Part shown: positions 18,726-30,785 of the stretch, piece by piece | Layout of the letters: every line of letters begins with the position of its first letter | Position numbering within the stretch: position 1 is the first letter of the stretch | NCBI GenBank assembly: GCA_947627295.1 | Contig: CANQVJ010000002.1 | Span: 1 to 64,000 of the forward strand | Length of the DNA stretch: 64,000 nt | Direction of reading: 5' to 3' | Source: an uncultured Clostridia bacterium | GTDB lineage: Bacteria; Bacillota; Clostridia; TANB77; CAG-508 | The notes under the pieces: model-generated | What the model was told of the DNA's origin: nothing | Databases searched by the model: none | The model's input: the letters and a program-made list of their open reading frames with translations, nothing else | Program-made: the position numbers and the translations under genes

Positions 18726-20174
18726 TTAGCCCATATAATCTCTAAGTTTTTTGCTTCTACTAGGGTGGCGTAATTTTCTTAGTGCTTTTGCTTCTATCTG
18801 ACGAATTCTTTCACGAGTAACTTGAAACTCTCTACCTACTTCTTCAAGTGTGCGTGCTTTTCCGTCGTCTAAACCAAATCTAAGTTTTAATACTTTTGCT
18901 TCTCTAGGAGTTAGTGTATTCATAACTTCTTCTAATTGTTCTTTTAATAGAGTATATGCTGCTGAATCATGTGGAGCTGGTGCATCTTCGTCTCTAATGA
19001 AATCACCTAAGTGGCTATCTTCTTCTTCTCCAATTGGTGTTTCCAAAGATACTGGGTCCTGTGCTATTTTTTGTATTTCAATTACTTTTTCAACTGGTAT
19101 TTCCATTTCTTCTGCAATTTCGTCTGGAGTAGGCTCTCTACCAAGTTGTTGAAGTAAATGCCTTGATGTTCTAATTAATTTATTAATTGTTTCTACCATA
19201 TGAACTGGAATACGAATAGTTCTAGCTTGGTCTGCTATTGCTCTTGTAATAGCTTGTCTAATCCACCAAGTTGCATATGTGCTGAATTTAAATCCTTTTG
19301 TATAATCAAATTTTTCGACTGCCTTAATAAGACCCATGTTTCCTTCTTGGATTAGGTCTAGAAATAGCATGCCTCTACCTACATATTTTTTTGCAATACT
19401 AACAACAAGACGCAAATTTGATTCTGCAAGTGCTTGCCTTGCCTCTTCATCTCCTTTAAGGATTCTTTTTGCAAGTTCAAGTTCTTGTTCAAATGTTAAT
19501 AGTGGAATTGTACCAATTTCCCTTAAGTACATCCTAACTGGATCATCTACATTTACACCTTCATAGTTTGTATCTGCCATTGCTGAAATTTCTAGTTCTT
19601 CAACTTCTTTTAAGTCTTCTAAATCTGGCTCTTCATCAAAATCGTCTTTTAATAAATCCACTCCCATTTCTTCAAATGCATCAAAGACTTTGTCTATTTG
19701 GTCTGGATTAACATCGTCTAATTCTTTTGCTAAATCACCATATGTTATCTTTCCATTTTTCTTTGCTTTTTCTAATATGTTTGATACCTTTTTTTCTTTT
19801 AGCTTTTTATCTTCTTCTGTTTCAGGAGCTTTTTCTTTTTTTGCTTCTTCTTTTACTTTAGATTTTGCTTTTTCTAGAAGTTCAATATTTTTTTCTTGTT
19901 CTTTTTTAGTAGTTTCCTTTTTTACTTCTTTTTTTGGAGCCTCTTTTTTGGTTTCCTTCTTTGTTTCTTTCTTTGGAGTCTCCTTTTTAGCTTCCTTCTT
20001 TACTTCTTTTTTAGTTTCTTTTTTTGGAGCTTTCTTTTTTGTTTCAGTTTCCTTCTTAGCCACTTTTTTTGTTTTACTTTCTTTTGGTTCTACTTTTGTT
20101 TTCTTTTTGGTTACTTTTTTTGGCTCTTCTTTTGCTACCTTTTTTTTCTCAACTTTTTCTTCTTTCTTACTCAT
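18726..20174 (-). CDS. rpoD: RNA polymerase primary sigma factor
   Basis: SigA of 482 residues. Region 1.2 ([17 protein letters not shown]), region 2 ([57 protein letters not shown]), region 3, and region 4 with [14 protein letters not shown] and the helix-turn-helix [18 protein letters not shown] are all intact. The first about 125 residues are an extreme lysine/glutamate stretch built of repeated KKE/TKK units with some Ala and Pro, beyond the usual region 1.1. It follows dnaG, the classical pairing. The many TTGACA-17-TATAAT promoters in the window fit this factor. Confidence 0.97.
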   Translation of the reverse strand: MSKKEEKVEKKKVAKEEPKKVTKKKTKVEPKESKTKKVAKKETETKKKAPKKETKKEVKKEAKKETPKKETKKETKKEAPKKEVKKETTKKEQEKNIELLEKAKSKVKEEAKKEKAPETEEDKKLKEKKVSNILEKAKKNGKITYGDLAKELDDVNPDQIDKVFDAFEEMGVDLLKDDFDEEPDLEDLKEVEELEISAMADTNYEGVNVDDPVRMYLREIGTIPLLTFEQELELAKRILKGDEEARQALAESNLRLVVSIAKKYVGRGMLFLDLIQEGNMGLIKAVEKFDYTKGFKFSTYATWWIRQAITRAIADQARTIRIPVHMVETINKLIRTSRHLLQQLGREPTPDEIAEEMEIPVEKVIEIQKIAQDPVSLETPIGEEEDSHLGDFIRDEDAPAPHDSAAYTLLKEQLEEVMNTLTPREAKVLKLRFGLDDGKARTLEEVGREFQVTRERIRQIEAKALRKLRHPSRSKKLRDYMG

Positions 20175-20227
20175 ACTCTATAATCTTCCTTCCCTATTTT
20201 CTGAAAACAAATAGTTATGATTATTTC

Positions 20228-22063
20228 TTATTCTACATTTACTAAGCTTATAATGATATTTCTTAATTCAACCTCATATTCCTTTTTTTTGCTTTCATCT
20301 TTTTCATTTTCAATTAAAGCTATTAATTCAAACTTTCTTTGATTTAACTTCTCTTTTTGGTATGCATTTAAAATATCATCAATAGCTTTTTCTTTATCTG
20401 TTATTTCTAAATCATCTATCATGACTTTTGTAACACGACTTTGTTCTTCTTCTTTCATATCATTTAAGATGTTGTTAATATTACTATTTCCCTTTTCATA
20501 TTCTTCATACAATTTTGCCGCAATTTGCTTGTTTGTTTCGTCTTGAAAATCTTCTATTTTTATGTTTTGTTTTATTATTTCATATATTGAATTTTCACCT
20601 GAAAGTAATAAGGAAATAATTGCGTTTTCTCTGTTTTTTATTGATTCTGGAACGCTTTTTTTGTTTTTTAAAGTGGTTTGTGATATAACTTTTTTTCTAT
20701 TGTTTAATTTTGCAACTTCATTTGTTTTTTTGTATGCAATTTTATTAACTTCTGCATATAGTGCTTCTTTAGATATTTCATAGGATTTTGCTAATTTTTC
20801 AATATATACTTCTCTTTCAATTGTGCTATCAATTTTAGCTAATGCTTTAGAGATTTCTTTTAGGAATTTTATTTTGTCGTTTGCATTTTCTAAATCTAAT
20901 TCTTTTTCTAGAGTTTTTGCTTGAAATTCTATAACCGATATAGCCTTGTCCACCAAGTTGTTAAACCTTGCACTGCCTAGTTTTAAAACATATTCATCTG
21001 GATCTTTTATTGTGATTTTTGGATTTTTAGGATCTTTTGCACCATTCATTTGAAGAACTCTGATATCACAACCCATTTTGTCCAATATTGCAATTCCTTT
21101 TTTTATTGCATTTTGGCCTGCTGAATCTGAATCAAAACTTAGGATTATTTTTTCTGTATTGTTTCTCAATAAATACCCTTGTTGCTCTGTAAGTGCTGTA
21201 CCTAAAGGAGCTACTACATTTTTTATACCTCTTTGATGCAAAGAAATAACATCCATATAGCCTTCTACTACTAGTAATTTCTTTTTAGTTTCTGGACATT
21301 TTCTTGCAACATTTAGTCCAAACAAATTACGCCTTTTTATAAATATACTGTTTTCAGAAGAATTGATATATTTTCCAACTTTTTTTTGAACTTCTTTATC
21401 TTCTTCTAAAGTTCTTCCCCCAAAGCCAATATATTTTCCTCTGGCATCACATATTGGGAACATAAGCCTATTTCTAAAACGATCAATATAACCTTTTTCA
21501 TTTTTGTTTACTAGGCCTGATTCCAAAATTTCTGGTTCTTTAAAACCTTGTTTGATTAATGCTTGGTATAGTTCATTAAATTTTCCTGAGAAACCAATTT
21601 TGAATTCTTTTAATGTTTCATTGCTTAGCTTTCTTTTTTTTACATAGTTTTGTGCTAGCTTTGATGTAGGTTCATACAATTTTTTATGATAGAATTCTGC
21701 TGCAAATTCATTTACTTTGTAAACTTTTCTTTTAAATTGCTCTTTTGCAATATCTGCATTGTTATCTAAAGTTGGTAATTGTATGTTTGCTCTTTCTGCT
21801 AGCATTTGCAATGCTTCAAAAAATGTTAATCCATTTATTTTGCTGATAAATGTAAATACATCTCCCCCAACATTACATCCAAAACAATGAAAAATTTGTC
21901 TATCTGGCGATACTGAGAAGGAAGGTGATTTTTCATTATGAAAAGGACATAGCCCAAAGTAGTTTCTACCACTTCTTTTAAGTGTTAAATATTGTGATAT
22001 GACTTCAACTATGTCGTTCGAATTCCTAACTTCATCAATAACTTCATTGCTATATCTTGCCAA
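20228..22063 (-). CDS. dnaG: DNA primase
   Basis: DnaG makes the RNA primers for replication. The N-terminal zinc ribbon is CPFHNEKSPSFSV ... HCFGC, followed by GGDVFTF; the Toprim core shows VVEGYMDVISLHQRG and SFDSDSAGQNAI; the C-terminal helicase-binding region is present. The open frame begins at a GTG at 22075 that abuts the ribosome site AGGAG; a TTG at 22063 gives the usual M-A-R-Y-S start with correct spacing, so I place the start there (611 residues). It is co-directional with rpoD. Confidence 0.94.
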   Translation of the reverse strand: MARYSNEVIDEVRNSNDIVEVISQYLTLKRSGRNYFGLCPFHNEKSPSFSVSPDRQIFHCFGCNVGGDVFTFISKINGLTFFEALQMLAERANIQLPTLDNNADIAKEQFKRKVYKVNEFAAEFYHKKLYEPTSKLAQNYVKKRKLSNETLKEFKIGFSGKFNELYQALIKQGFKEPEILESGLVNKNEKGYIDRFRNRLMFPICDARGKYIGFGGRTLEEDKEVQKKVGKYINSSENSIFIKRRNLFGLNVARKCPETKKKLLVVEGYMDVISLHQRGIKNVVAPLGTALTEQQGYLLRNNTEKIILSFDSDSAGQNAIKKGIAILDKMGCDIRVLQMNGAKDPKNPKITIKDPDEYVLKLGSARFNNLVDKAISVIEFQAKTLEKELDLENANDKIKFLKEISKALAKIDSTIEREVYIEKLAKSYEISKEALYAEVNKIAYKKTNEVAKLNNRKKVISQTTLKNKKSVPESIKNRENAIISLLLSGENSIYEIIKQNIKIEDFQDETNKQIAAKLYEEYEKGNSNINNILNDMKEEEQSRVTKVMIDDLEITDKEKAIDDILNAYQKEKLNQRKFELIALIENEKDESKKKEYEVELRNIIISLVNVE

Positions 22064-22148
22064 ATTTTTTCTCACTCCTATACATTATATTATTCGACAT
22101 GTTTTACATAAATCCTTCTAAATTATTATTTATTTTTCATATTTCATC

Positions 22149-25100
22149 TTATTCTACCTCTGATGAACAGGTATCTAAAAACTCTGTTATTTCATCCAAT
22201 ATATCATTTTCTATTTGTATTGTTACACTTGGTTTTACACCTTGCGAGAATTTTATTTTGTTTCCATATTTTAATACTAGAGCTCTTATGTTTATATCAA
22301 AATTATTTGCTGAAAAGCTAATTACTGCAAATGATTTTTTGCTATTGATTTTTTCTGCAAATATTTTCTTTGCTTTGTATTTGATTCTTGCTATTTTAAG
22401 TAGGTTTTCAACTTCTTTTGGAATATTTCCAAATCTATCTATTAATTCATCTGAAATTTCTTTTATATCTTCTTCATTTCTACATAGTGATATATTTTGG
22501 TAAATTTGAATTTTTTGTTCATCTGCAATGTAGCTGTCAGGAATGTAGGCGGTCACATCGATGTCGATTTGAATATCTTTTTCTTCTTCTATTTCTATAC
22601 CTTTTAGCTCTCCTATAACTTGTTCTAGTAAATCACAGTAAGTATCATAGCCGACCTGCTCTAAGTGACCTGACTGAATTTCTCCAAGCAGACTTCCAGC
22701 TCCTCTTATTTCCAAATCTCTCATGGCAATTCTAAACCCTGAACCAAATTCAGTGAATTCTCTAATTGCCTTCAGACGCTTACTTGCCACTTCTGACAAT
22801 ATTTTTTGCTTCATATAAGTAATGTATGCATATGCTTGCTTTTCAGCTCTACCAACTCTTCCTCTAATTTGATATAGCTGTGCAAGGCCCATTCTATCTG
22901 CATTTTCAACGATTATTGTGTTTGCATTTGGAATATCAATTCCTGATTCCAAAATTGTTGTGCAAACCAACACATTGGTTTTTTCTTCTATGAAGTCTTG
23001 CATAATGTCTTCCACTTGGCGACCCGTCATTTGCCCATGTGCGAACGAGACTTTTGCCTCTGGCACAAGCCTTTCTATTTGTAGAACTTTGTTTTCTATT
23101 TGACCTACATTATTGAATAAATAAAATACTTGGCCACCTCTTTCCAACTCTCTTGTGATTGCTTCTTTTATGACTTCTTCATCATATTCAAGTACATATG
23201 TTTGAATTGGTTTTCTATTTTGTGGTGGTTCATATATAACTGACATATCTCTTACGCCAACTATTGACATGTGCATTGTTCTAGGAATTGGGGTTGCAGT
23301 CATTGTAAGTACATCAATATTTGTTTTTAACTGCTTTATTTTTTCTTTTGCCCTTACTCCAAAGCGGTGCTCCTCGTCGACTATTAAAAGGCCTAAATCA
23401 TTGAAGCCCACATCTTTGCTAAGAAGCCTATGTGTTCCAATTACTATATCTATCTCTCCAAGCTTTAATTTTCTAACAATTTCTCTTTGCTCTTTTGTGG
23501 TTCTAAACCTATTTAGAACCGCAATATTTATTGGATAATCTTTCATCCTTTTAACAAACTCACCATATTGTTGCTCTGCAAGTATTGTAGTTGGTGCCAA
23601 ATATGCAACTTGCTTTTGGTCCATTACTGCTTTGAAAGCTGCCCTTAGGGCAACCTCAGTTTTTCCGTAGCCAACATCCCCACAAAGAAGCCTATCCATG
23701 GGCCTTTCGCTTTCCATATCTTTTTTAACTTCTTCTATGCATTGCAATTGGTCCTCTGTTTCTTGATATGGAAATTTGTCTTCAAATTCTTTTTGCCAAG
23801 TTGTGTCTTTTGAAAACGCAAAACCTTTTTGCTTTTCCCTTCTAGCATATAGCTCTATTAAATCTCTTGCAACTTCCCTTAGGTTGTTCTTAACCTTTTC
23901 CTTTGTTTGCTCCCACTCTTTTCCGCCTAGCTTATTAATTTTAGGAGCCACACTTTCCCCTATGTATTTTCTTACTGTGTCCATTTGGTTGGTTGGAACA
24001 TAAAGTATGTCGTCATTTTTGTATTTTATTTTGATGTAATCTTTTATTGTGCCGTCGGCTTTGATTGTGTTTACACCAATATATATACCTATTCCAACAC
24101 TTCTATGAACAACATAATCTCCAATTTTCAAATCTGCATATGCTACTCTTTTGGCTTCTTTAAATTCCCTTCTTACTTTTCTTTTGCGCTTTTGACCTTC
24201 AACCATATTTTCTGTGTTTACAACAATTTGGTTTGTTTCACCACAAACAAAACCTTCAGAAAGTCTGCCTATTCCAATGGTTACATATGCTTTATTTTTA
24301 TTTAATATTATGGTTTGTTCAAAATGTTTTTCATATATGGTTGGTATTGATTTTTCATTTAAAGTGTTTTGGATTTTCTTAGCCTTTTCTTCATTACTTG
24401 CCAGTACATAAATTTTTCTTTTTTCTTTTATGTATTTTTCCATATCGCTTAAAAAGGCTTCCATATCACTTTTATAGTAGTTTAATTCTCTGTAATTAAA
24501 GTGATATTGTTCCGCTTCCACCTTAGCCCTTTTATCTTGCTCATCCATATATATTTTTTGGTTTTTAGATTTTTCTATTTGGTTCGTAAATTCGCTAAGT
24601 GTTGCAATATTTTCTAATGCTTGTGGCACAATTCTTTCTTTTTCAATTAGTGCCTTTTTTAGGTTTTTCAAATCTTTATTGATATTTTTTATTCTTTCTT
24701 CTACTTTTGTTAGTTCATCTATTGCAATTATATAATCTCTATTTAGGTAGTCTAGCAAGTTTGAGCTTTTTTTATAGAAGCAATTGAAGTATTTATCTAC
24801 CTTGCTTATATAGTTTCCGGATGTCGATTTGCTCAATATCTTCTTCAACTATATTTTTAAATGGAATATCTTCTTTTTGTATTCTTTCTATTACACTTGT
24901 TACCGAGTCTTCTAAAATAAATTCATGTGCAGGGTCCACCTTCGCTTTCTCCAAGACTTTAGTTGACCTTTGTGTGGTTATGTTGAAGTTACGAATTGAT
25001 TCTATTTCATCTCCCCACAATTCTATTCTTAGGCCTGTAGTTTCTGTTATTGAAATATCTATGATGTCGCCCCTGATACTGAACTGACCCCTTCCTTCTA

Positions 25101-25596
25101 TTAAATCACATCTCACATAGCCCAAGTTTACAAGGGTTTCTTTTATATTTTCTAATTTATATTCTCTACCTACCTTAAATGTTATTGTGTCTTTGTATAA
25201 CGCATCTTTTGTTGGGATTTTTTGCAAAACAGCTTCAACAGTTGTTACTATTATTAGGCTTCTTTTTGAGACAATTTGGTTTAACGCTTCTATCCTTTGA
25301 TATGGCAAATCTTTGCTCTCTGCAACATAGTCATATGTAACGATTTCTTTTTTAGGAAATAGCACAACTTGGTCTGTAAAGTTTTTTATGTTTTCATATA
25401 GCTTTTGGGCCTGTATTTCATTGTATGTAACTAAACATATTGGCTTTTTTGTAAATGAATACATACTTGCTATTTGCTGAGCAATTCCCACGCCAACTAA
25501 GCCCGTAATGTTTACCGGGCTTTTTTTATTTTCTATATTTTTTATTATTTCTGCGAACTTTTTTGACCTTCCAAGTTCTTCAACTATTGTGTTCAA
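22149..25596 (-). CDS. mfd: Transcription-repair coupling factor Mfd, read through a +1 frameshift
   Basis: Mfd removes RNA polymerase stalled at DNA damage and recruits UvrA. The first 259 codons (UvrB-like part, with the LPYQRIEALNQIVSKRS and GRGQFSIRGDIIDI segments) end at CGG in ATC CGG AAA; skipping C restores GNYISKVDKYF and the remaining 888 residues: the RNA polymerase-interaction domain (YVVHRSVGIGIYIG), helicase motifs (GDVGYGKTEVALRAAF, DEEHRFGV, TATPIPRT, QIRGRVGRA) and the C-terminal domain. The full product is 1148 residues, normal for Mfd. The span has exactly one extra base. Without the shift two useless fragments result. Confidence 0.92.
24817..24819 (-). other. Putative +1 frameshift codon CGG in mfd (codon 260)
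   Basis: The coding strand reads GAC ATC CGG AAA CTA; skipping C gives GAC ATC GGA AAC TAT. The unshifted frame stops after 9 codons. Confidence 0.8.
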
Positions 25597-25608
25597 AACA
25601 TCCTCCTT

Positions 25609-27513
25609 TTACATTATTACTCTTTTAAATTTAGAGTTTATATAGGCTTTTAGTTTTGTCATAAACTCCTCTGGCTCTATGCTTTTTTTAGCGACCATAT
25701 CCAACCCCTTTTCCCAACTTGCAGTCAATTTTGGATTGAGCATATCTGGCATTGAATATTTTATTACATCATATATTCCTTCACCTTTTTGAGTTGGGGT
25801 AACTATTTGTGTTTTTTTGTTTATTGCTATATATTTTATTCTTTCTAACTTTTCTATTATTCCTGCTCTTGTAGCACTCGTGCCAATACCAGCTCCTTTT
25901 ATTTGCTCTCTTAATTCTTCATCTTCGATTAGTTTTCCTGCGTTTTCCATTGCTAGCACAAGTGAGCTTGAATTGTATCTCGAAGGTGGCGAAGTTTCGG
26001 CTTCTTTTAGTTCATAATTTTCAATTTCTAACTTTTCACCTTTTTTTAAATCTTTTAATACTTCTAAATCTTGTGTATTTTCTTTGTTCTTTTTACCCTC
26101 TGGTTTTAACACTTCTTGATAACCGCGTTTTACACAAATTTTGCCACTTGTGTGGAAAAGTTCGTTATCAACATTTATAGTTAGTTGTATTTTACTATAT
26201 TCTGCAGGTGGAAAAAATATTGCTAAAAATCTTCTAACTATTACATCATATATTTGTTTTTGTAAATCTGGTAATTTATCAAAATTCTCATAACCTTGGC
26301 CTGTTGGAATTATGGCGTAATGGTCTGTAATTTTTTTATCATTTACATATTTTGTTTTTTCTAAATTGGTTGAATATTTTTCTTGCTTCATTTGCTGTAT
26401 TAGTTTTGCAACTTCTTCATTTTTATATCCTCTTGCAATTCCATTTAAGTTTTTTGTAATCACTTTTGCTACTGCTGTTGAAATAACTCTAGCATCGGTT
26501 CTAGGGTATGTTACAAGTTTTTTCTCATATAGATTTTGGATTATCTCTAAAGTTTCGCCAGGACCTATTTTAAACCTCTTTGTGCACTCGTTTTGAATTT
26601 CTGCTAGGTTGAATAGCAATGGTGCCTTCTCTTTAGATTTTGATTTTTTAAGTTCTGAGATTACACCTTCTTTTCCTGCAAGTGAGTTTATGAAAGTTTT
26701 TGCATCTTCTTCTTTTTTGAAACCTGTTTCATTATATATCTTAGGACTCTCAAAGTATTTAGATTTTTCATTTACTTTCCACTCTGCTTTAAATGTTTTT
26801 TCTTTTTTGGCTTCTAAAATTATTTTATAGTATTTTGTTTTTTTGAAATTTCTTATTTCTCTTTCTCTAGACACAATTAAACCCAGTACACAAGTCATAA
26901 CCCTGCCTACTGATATTGATACTTTTTGTTCATTTAATTTGTTTGCTAAACTTTTTCCATAGATTAATGTTAGTAATCTTGAAAAGTTTATCCCTATTAG
27001 GTAATCTTCTTTTGCCCTTAAATATGCACTATCTGAGAGACTATCATATTCAGATAAATCTTTTGCTTCTTTTATACCTCTAATTATTTCTTCCTCTGTT
27101 TGAGAATCTATCCATACTCTTTTCTTTTCTACCTTTTCATTTACTCCTATCATTTGGTCAACTAATCTATAAATATATTCTCCTTCACGCCCAGAGTCGG
27201 TACTTACATATATTGTTTCTATATCTTCTCTGTCTAACAGTGTTTTTATGGTATTGAATTGATTTTGCACTGCTGGTATTACTTCATATTTCCACTGTTT
27301 TGGGATAAATGGCAGAGTTTCTAATCTCCAAAATTTAAGGCTATCATTATATTTTTCTGGATAGCTCATTGTTACTAAATGACCTACGCACCATGTTATA
27401 AGCCACTTTTCTGATTCTAAATATCCATTTTTTCTGTCTGTAGATATTTTTAGTGCTTTTGCAAATTCCATTGCTACTGAGGGCTTTTCCGTTATTAGTA
27501 TGTTTTTTCCCAT
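25609..27513 (-). CDS. topB: DNA topoisomerase III, type IA
   Basis: About 634 residues. The Toprim glutamate lies in ILITEKPSVAMEFAKAL and the acidic pair in STDSGREGEYIYRL; the catalytic tyrosine is in KLVTYPRTDARVIS; GIGTSATRAGIIEKL and the domain II segment SVGRVMT are present. It decatenates DNA by single-strand passage. The frame runs back to 27561, but ATG at 27513 with GAGGAAAG upstream starts right at the conserved fold. The C-terminal zinc ribbons of some TopB proteins are absent. It starts a run into mfd, 12 nt apart. Confidence 0.94.
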   Translation of the reverse strand: MGKNILITEKPSVAMEFAKALKISTDRKNGYLESEKWLITWCVGHLVTMSYPEKYNDSLKFWRLETLPFIPKQWKYEVIPAVQNQFNTIKTLLDREDIETIYVSTDSGREGEYIYRLVDQMIGVNEKVEKKRVWIDSQTEEEIIRGIKEAKDLSEYDSLSDSAYLRAKEDYLIGINFSRLLTLIYGKSLANKLNEQKVSISVGRVMTCVLGLIVSREREIRNFKKTKYYKIILEAKKEKTFKAEWKVNEKSKYFESPKIYNETGFKKEEDAKTFINSLAGKEGVISELKKSKSKEKAPLLFNLAEIQNECTKRFKIGPGETLEIIQNLYEKKLVTYPRTDARVISTAVAKVITKNLNGIARGYKNEEVAKLIQQMKQEKYSTNLEKTKYVNDKKITDHYAIIPTGQGYENFDKLPDLQKQIYDVIVRRFLAIFFPPAEYSKIQLTINVDNELFHTSGKICVKRGYQEVLKPEGKKNKENTQDLEVLKDLKKGEKLEIENYELKEAETSPPSRYNSSSLVLAMENAGKLIEDEELREQIKGAGIGTSATRAGIIEKLERIKYIAINKKTQIVTPTQKGEGIYDVIKYSMPDMLNPKLTASWEKGLDMVAKKSIEPEEFMTKLKAYINSKFKRVIM

Positions 27514-27577
27514 TTTTCTTTCCTCGCATACTATTATACTATGAAAACTGGCAAAATTCAAGGCTCCACCACAAAAA

Positions 27578-27608
27578 AAAAAGAGCGTTCGGGTTGAACG
27601 CTCTTTTT
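27578..27608 (-). terminator. Intrinsic terminator after the leuS-membrane protein unit
   Basis: Perfect 13-bp inverted repeat AAAAAGAGCGTTC / GAACGCTCTTTTT with a 5-nt loop and a long T-run on the minus strand. Confidence 0.9.
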
Positions 27609-27613
27609 GATTG

Positions 27614-28363
27614 TTAATTTACATTTAAAATTTGACCTATATCATATGAATTTCCTTGGCTATCAACTGCAACAGTTGTTACATAACCTGGTCCACCTGT
27701 TTCATCAATTCTTTCCATAGCTTCTACTTGTTGAATTTTTACTATATTAGTTAATCCTTTAACAGTTCCTGTTGGTTTTAAAGTTTCTGATTTTAATAAA
27801 TCCTCAACTGTTATATATTGCACTGTTCCGTCTTTTAGTATGAAGAAAAATATTGCTGATTTAGGGTCAAGGTCTTGTCCAAATTCAGAATAAACAATAT
27901 CTGTAGCTTCTCCGCTAAGGCCTGTAATGATTTCTGTTTTATCAACCTTTCTCTTCATGCCTTTCTTTAACCCATAGTCTTCTTGACCTGATTTAGCTAT
28001 TTCTCCAACAACAGCTTCTACTTCGCCATTATCATTTACTCTTAATGTTAAAGTTAATCCGTCTGAATTAAAATAACTTGTTTCACAAACATTGTATTCA
28101 ATTTTATTTTTATCTACACCAACAACATTTTTTGGGTCAAAGTAAGGCAACTTTGTTTCTGCTGTTGTAGGTGTTGGCTCAGGTGATGCTTCAGGTGTAG
28201 GTGATGTTTCCAAAGTTTCAGTTTGGCTAGATATAGTTTCACCCTTTCCAATTAATTTTTGTAAGTCCGGTTTTCCAACTAAAATTATATATGCAATAGC
28301 TCCTATTAGCAGTGCAATAATTATAACTAAAATGACTGTACTAACTCTTACTTTCTTTTCCAT
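27614..28363 (-). CDS. Membrane-anchored protein, unknown function
   Basis: About 249 residues, not recognised. One N-terminal transmembrane helix (about 8-28), then a Thr/Pro/Glu-rich linker (TSPTPEASPEPTPTTAE) and an extracytoplasmic domain of about 180 residues. The second ATG (28363) has the better ribosome-site spacing (AAGGAG, 9 nt). It follows leuS by 25 nt and ends at a strong terminator, so the two are probably one transcript. The layout (anchor, flexible linker, domain) suits a cell-wall-facing protein. Confidence 0.72.
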   Translation of the reverse strand: MEKKVRVSTVILVIIIALLIGAIAYIILVGKPDLQKLIGKGETISSQTETLETSPTPEASPEPTPTTAETKLPYFDPKNVVGVDKNKIEYNVCETSYFNSDGLTLTLRVNDNGEVEAVVGEIAKSGQEDYGLKKGMKRKVDKTEIITGLSGEATDIVYSEFGQDLDPKSAIFFFILKDGTVQYITVEDLLKSETLKPTGTVKGLTNIVKIQQVEAMERIDETGGPGYVTTVAVDSQGNSYDIGQILNVN

Positions 28364-28388
28364 TTGCATCCTCTCCTTTTCTTTGGTT

Positions 28389-30785
28389 TTATTTTATAAC
28401 AATGTTATAAATCTTATTTTTTACATAGATTTCTTTTACTATGTTTTTACCTTCTAATTTCGAAGCGACCGCCTCATGTACCTTTTCTCTAACTGAAGCT
28501 TCATCTTCATCTTTTACAATTGAAATTGTACCTTTAAGCTTTCCATTAAATTGAATTGGTAATGTTATTTCATCTTCAATTATTTTTTCTTCATCATATG
28601 AAGGCCACTCACATTTACTAATTTGTGTTCCATAACCTGCTCTTTCAAATAGTTCTTCTGTTATGTGTGGTGCAAATGGATTTAATAAAATTAAAAATGT
28701 TCTAAATTCTGCTTTATTAATTTTTCTTAGTTTATAGAATTCATTTACCATTGTCATAAATGTTGAAACAGATGTATTGAATTTTAGTTCTTCAATATCT
28801 GAAGAAACTTTTTTTATTGCCTTATGAATCATTTTTTCTGTTTCTGGTTGATAAGCTTCTCCTTCAACTAAGAAGTCTTGCATGTTCCAAACTCTATCTA
28901 AGAATTTGAAACAACCTCTAACACTTTCCATTGACCAGCTTGCATCTTGATCAAATGGACCCATAAACATTTCATATACTCTAAATGTATCTGCTCCAAA
29001 TTCATTAACAATGTCGTCTGGGTTTATAACATTTCCTTTTGATTTTGACATCTTCTCTCCATTAGAACCTAAAATCATACCATGTGAAGTTCTCTTTTGA
29101 TATGGTTCTTTTGTAGGAACTTTGCCAATATCATATAGGAACTTATGCCAAAATCTTGAGTATAATAAGTGCAATGTTGTGTGTTCCATACCACCATTGT
29201 ACCAATCAACTGGTAACCAATAATCAAGGGCTTCTTTTGAAGCAAATTCTTTATCATTATGTGGGTCTATGTATCTTAAGAAATACCAAGACGACCCAGC
29301 CCACTGAGGCATTGTATCTGTTTCTCTTTTTGCAGGCTTTCCGCAATGTGGGCATTTAGTGTTAATCCACTCAGTTTGTTTTGCTAAAGGTGATTCACCA
29401 TTTTCTCCTGGTTCAAATTCTTCAACTTCTGGTAATTTAAGTGGTAGTTCTTCTTCTGGAAGTGGAACCCAACCACAATCTTCACAATATACCATTGGAA
29501 TTGGCTCGCCCCAATACCTTTGTCTTGAAAACACCCAATCACGCAATTTGTAATTTACTTTTCTTTTACCGATTTTCTTTTCTTCCAACCAGTTTATTAT
29601 TTTTTCAATTGCGTCTTCTTTATTTAATCCATTTAAAAATTCTGAATTAATATGTGTGCCGTCTTCTGTGAAGGCTTCTTTTGAAATATCTCCACCTTCA
29701 AGTACTTGAATTATATCTAAACCAAATTTCTTTGCAAATTCATAATCTCTATCATCATGTGCAGGAACTGCCATAATCGCACCTGTTCCATAAGAAACTA
29801 ACACATAATCTGAAATCCAAATTGGAATTTCTTTGTTGTTTACTGGATTTATTGCTTTAATTCCTTTGATTTCTACTCCAGTTTTTTCTTTGTTAATTTC
29901 AGCTCTTTCAAAATCTGATTTCAAGCTTGCTTTATATTTATAATCTTTAACTTCATCATAATTTTCAATTTTGTCTTTTAATGTTTTTAAAATTTCATGC
30001 TCTGGAGAAACTACCATGTATGTTGCTCCAAATAGGGTGTCTGGTCGAGTTGTGTAAACTAATAATTTTTCATCACAACCTGATATATTAAATTCTACCT
30101 CAGCTCCTTCAGACCTTCCAATCCAATTGCGTTGTTGAGTTTTTATTTTTTCTAAAAAGTCTATATCATCTAAATCATCAATAAGCCTTTGTGCGTATTC
30201 AGTGATTTTTAGCATCCATTGAGATTTTTCTTTTTGAACAACCTCACTTCCACATCTTTCACACACACCATTAACAACTTCTTCATTTGCAAGGCCTACC
30301 TTACAACCTGTACAGAAGTTTATCGGCATTGTTGCTTTATATGCTAAACCTTTTTTATATAATTGAATAAAAATCCATTGTGTCCATTTATAATAATCTG
30401 GATATGTTGTATTAACCTCTCTTGACCAATCAAAAGAAAATCCTAATGCCTTTAATTGTTCTCTAAAGTGATCTACATTTTTCTTAGTTATTATTTTTGG
30501 ATGCACATGATTTTTTATTGCAAAGTTTTCTGCTGGCAGACCAAATGCATCAAACCCCATTGGGAATAGAACATTATAACCTTGCAACCTCTTTTTTCTA
30601 GCTATTATATCTAATGCTGTATATGGCCTTGGATGTCCAACATGGAGTCCTTGTCCAGAAGGGTAAGGAAATTCTACTAACCCGTACCACTTTTTCTTTG
30701 TAAAATCATTTGTAGCATTGTATGTGCCTTCTTTTTCCCATACATCTTGCCATTTTTTTTCTACTGTTTTAAAATCATAACTCAT
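28389..30785 (-). CDS. leuS: Leucyl-tRNA synthetase
   Basis: Class I aminoacyl-tRNA synthetase of 798 residues. HIGH-type motif [25 protein letters not shown], zinc cysteines [22 protein letters not shown], an editing domain ([31 protein letters not shown]) and [16 protein letters not shown]. The anticodon and C-terminal domains follow. It charges tRNA-Leu and edits misactivated amino acids. No T-box structure is obvious in the short upstream gap. Confidence 0.97.
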   Translation of the reverse strand: MSYDFKTVEKKWQDVWEKEGTYNATNDFTKKKWYGLVEFPYPSGQGLHVGHPRPYTALDIIARKKRLQGYNVLFPMGFDAFGLPAENFAIKNHVHPKIITKKNVDHFREQLKALGFSFDWSREVNTTYPDYYKWTQWIFIQLYKKGLAYKATMPINFCTGCKVGLANEEVVNGVCERCGSEVVQKEKSQWMLKITEYAQRLIDDLDDIDFLEKIKTQQRNWIGRSEGAEVEFNISGCDEKLLVYTTRPDTLFGATYMVVSPEHEILKTLKDKIENYDEVKDYKYKASLKSDFERAEINKEKTGVEIKGIKAINPVNNKEIPIWISDYVLVSYGTGAIMAVPAHDDRDYEFAKKFGLDIIQVLEGGDISKEAFTEDGTHINSEFLNGLNKEDAIEKIINWLEEKKIGKRKVNYKLRDWVFSRQRYWGEPIPMVYCEDCGWVPLPEEELPLKLPEVEEFEPGENGESPLAKQTEWINTKCPHCGKPAKRETDTMPQWAGSSWYFLRYIDPHNDKEFASKEALDYWLPVDWYNGGMEHTTLHLLYSRFWHKFLYDIGKVPTKEPYQKRTSHGMILGSNGEKMSKSKGNVINPDDIVNEFGADTFRVYEMFMGPFDQDASWSMESVRGCFKFLDRVWNMQDFLVEGEAYQPETEKMIHKAIKKVSSDIEELKFNTSVSTFMTMVNEFYKLRKINKAEFRTFLILLNPFAPHITEELFERAGYGTQISKCEWPSYDEEKIIEDEITLPIQFNGKLKGTISIVKDEDEASVREKVHEAVASKLEGKNIVKEIYVKNKIYNIVIK

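Noticed and set aside
19690..20214. + strand ORFs opposite the sigma factor N-terminus
   Set aside because: Phe/Ser-rich mirror of the Lys/Glu repeats in rpoD.
22149..25596. mfd as two separate genes
   Set aside because: The second piece lacks a ribosome site and conserved start, and the pieces join without gap or overlap after removing one C.
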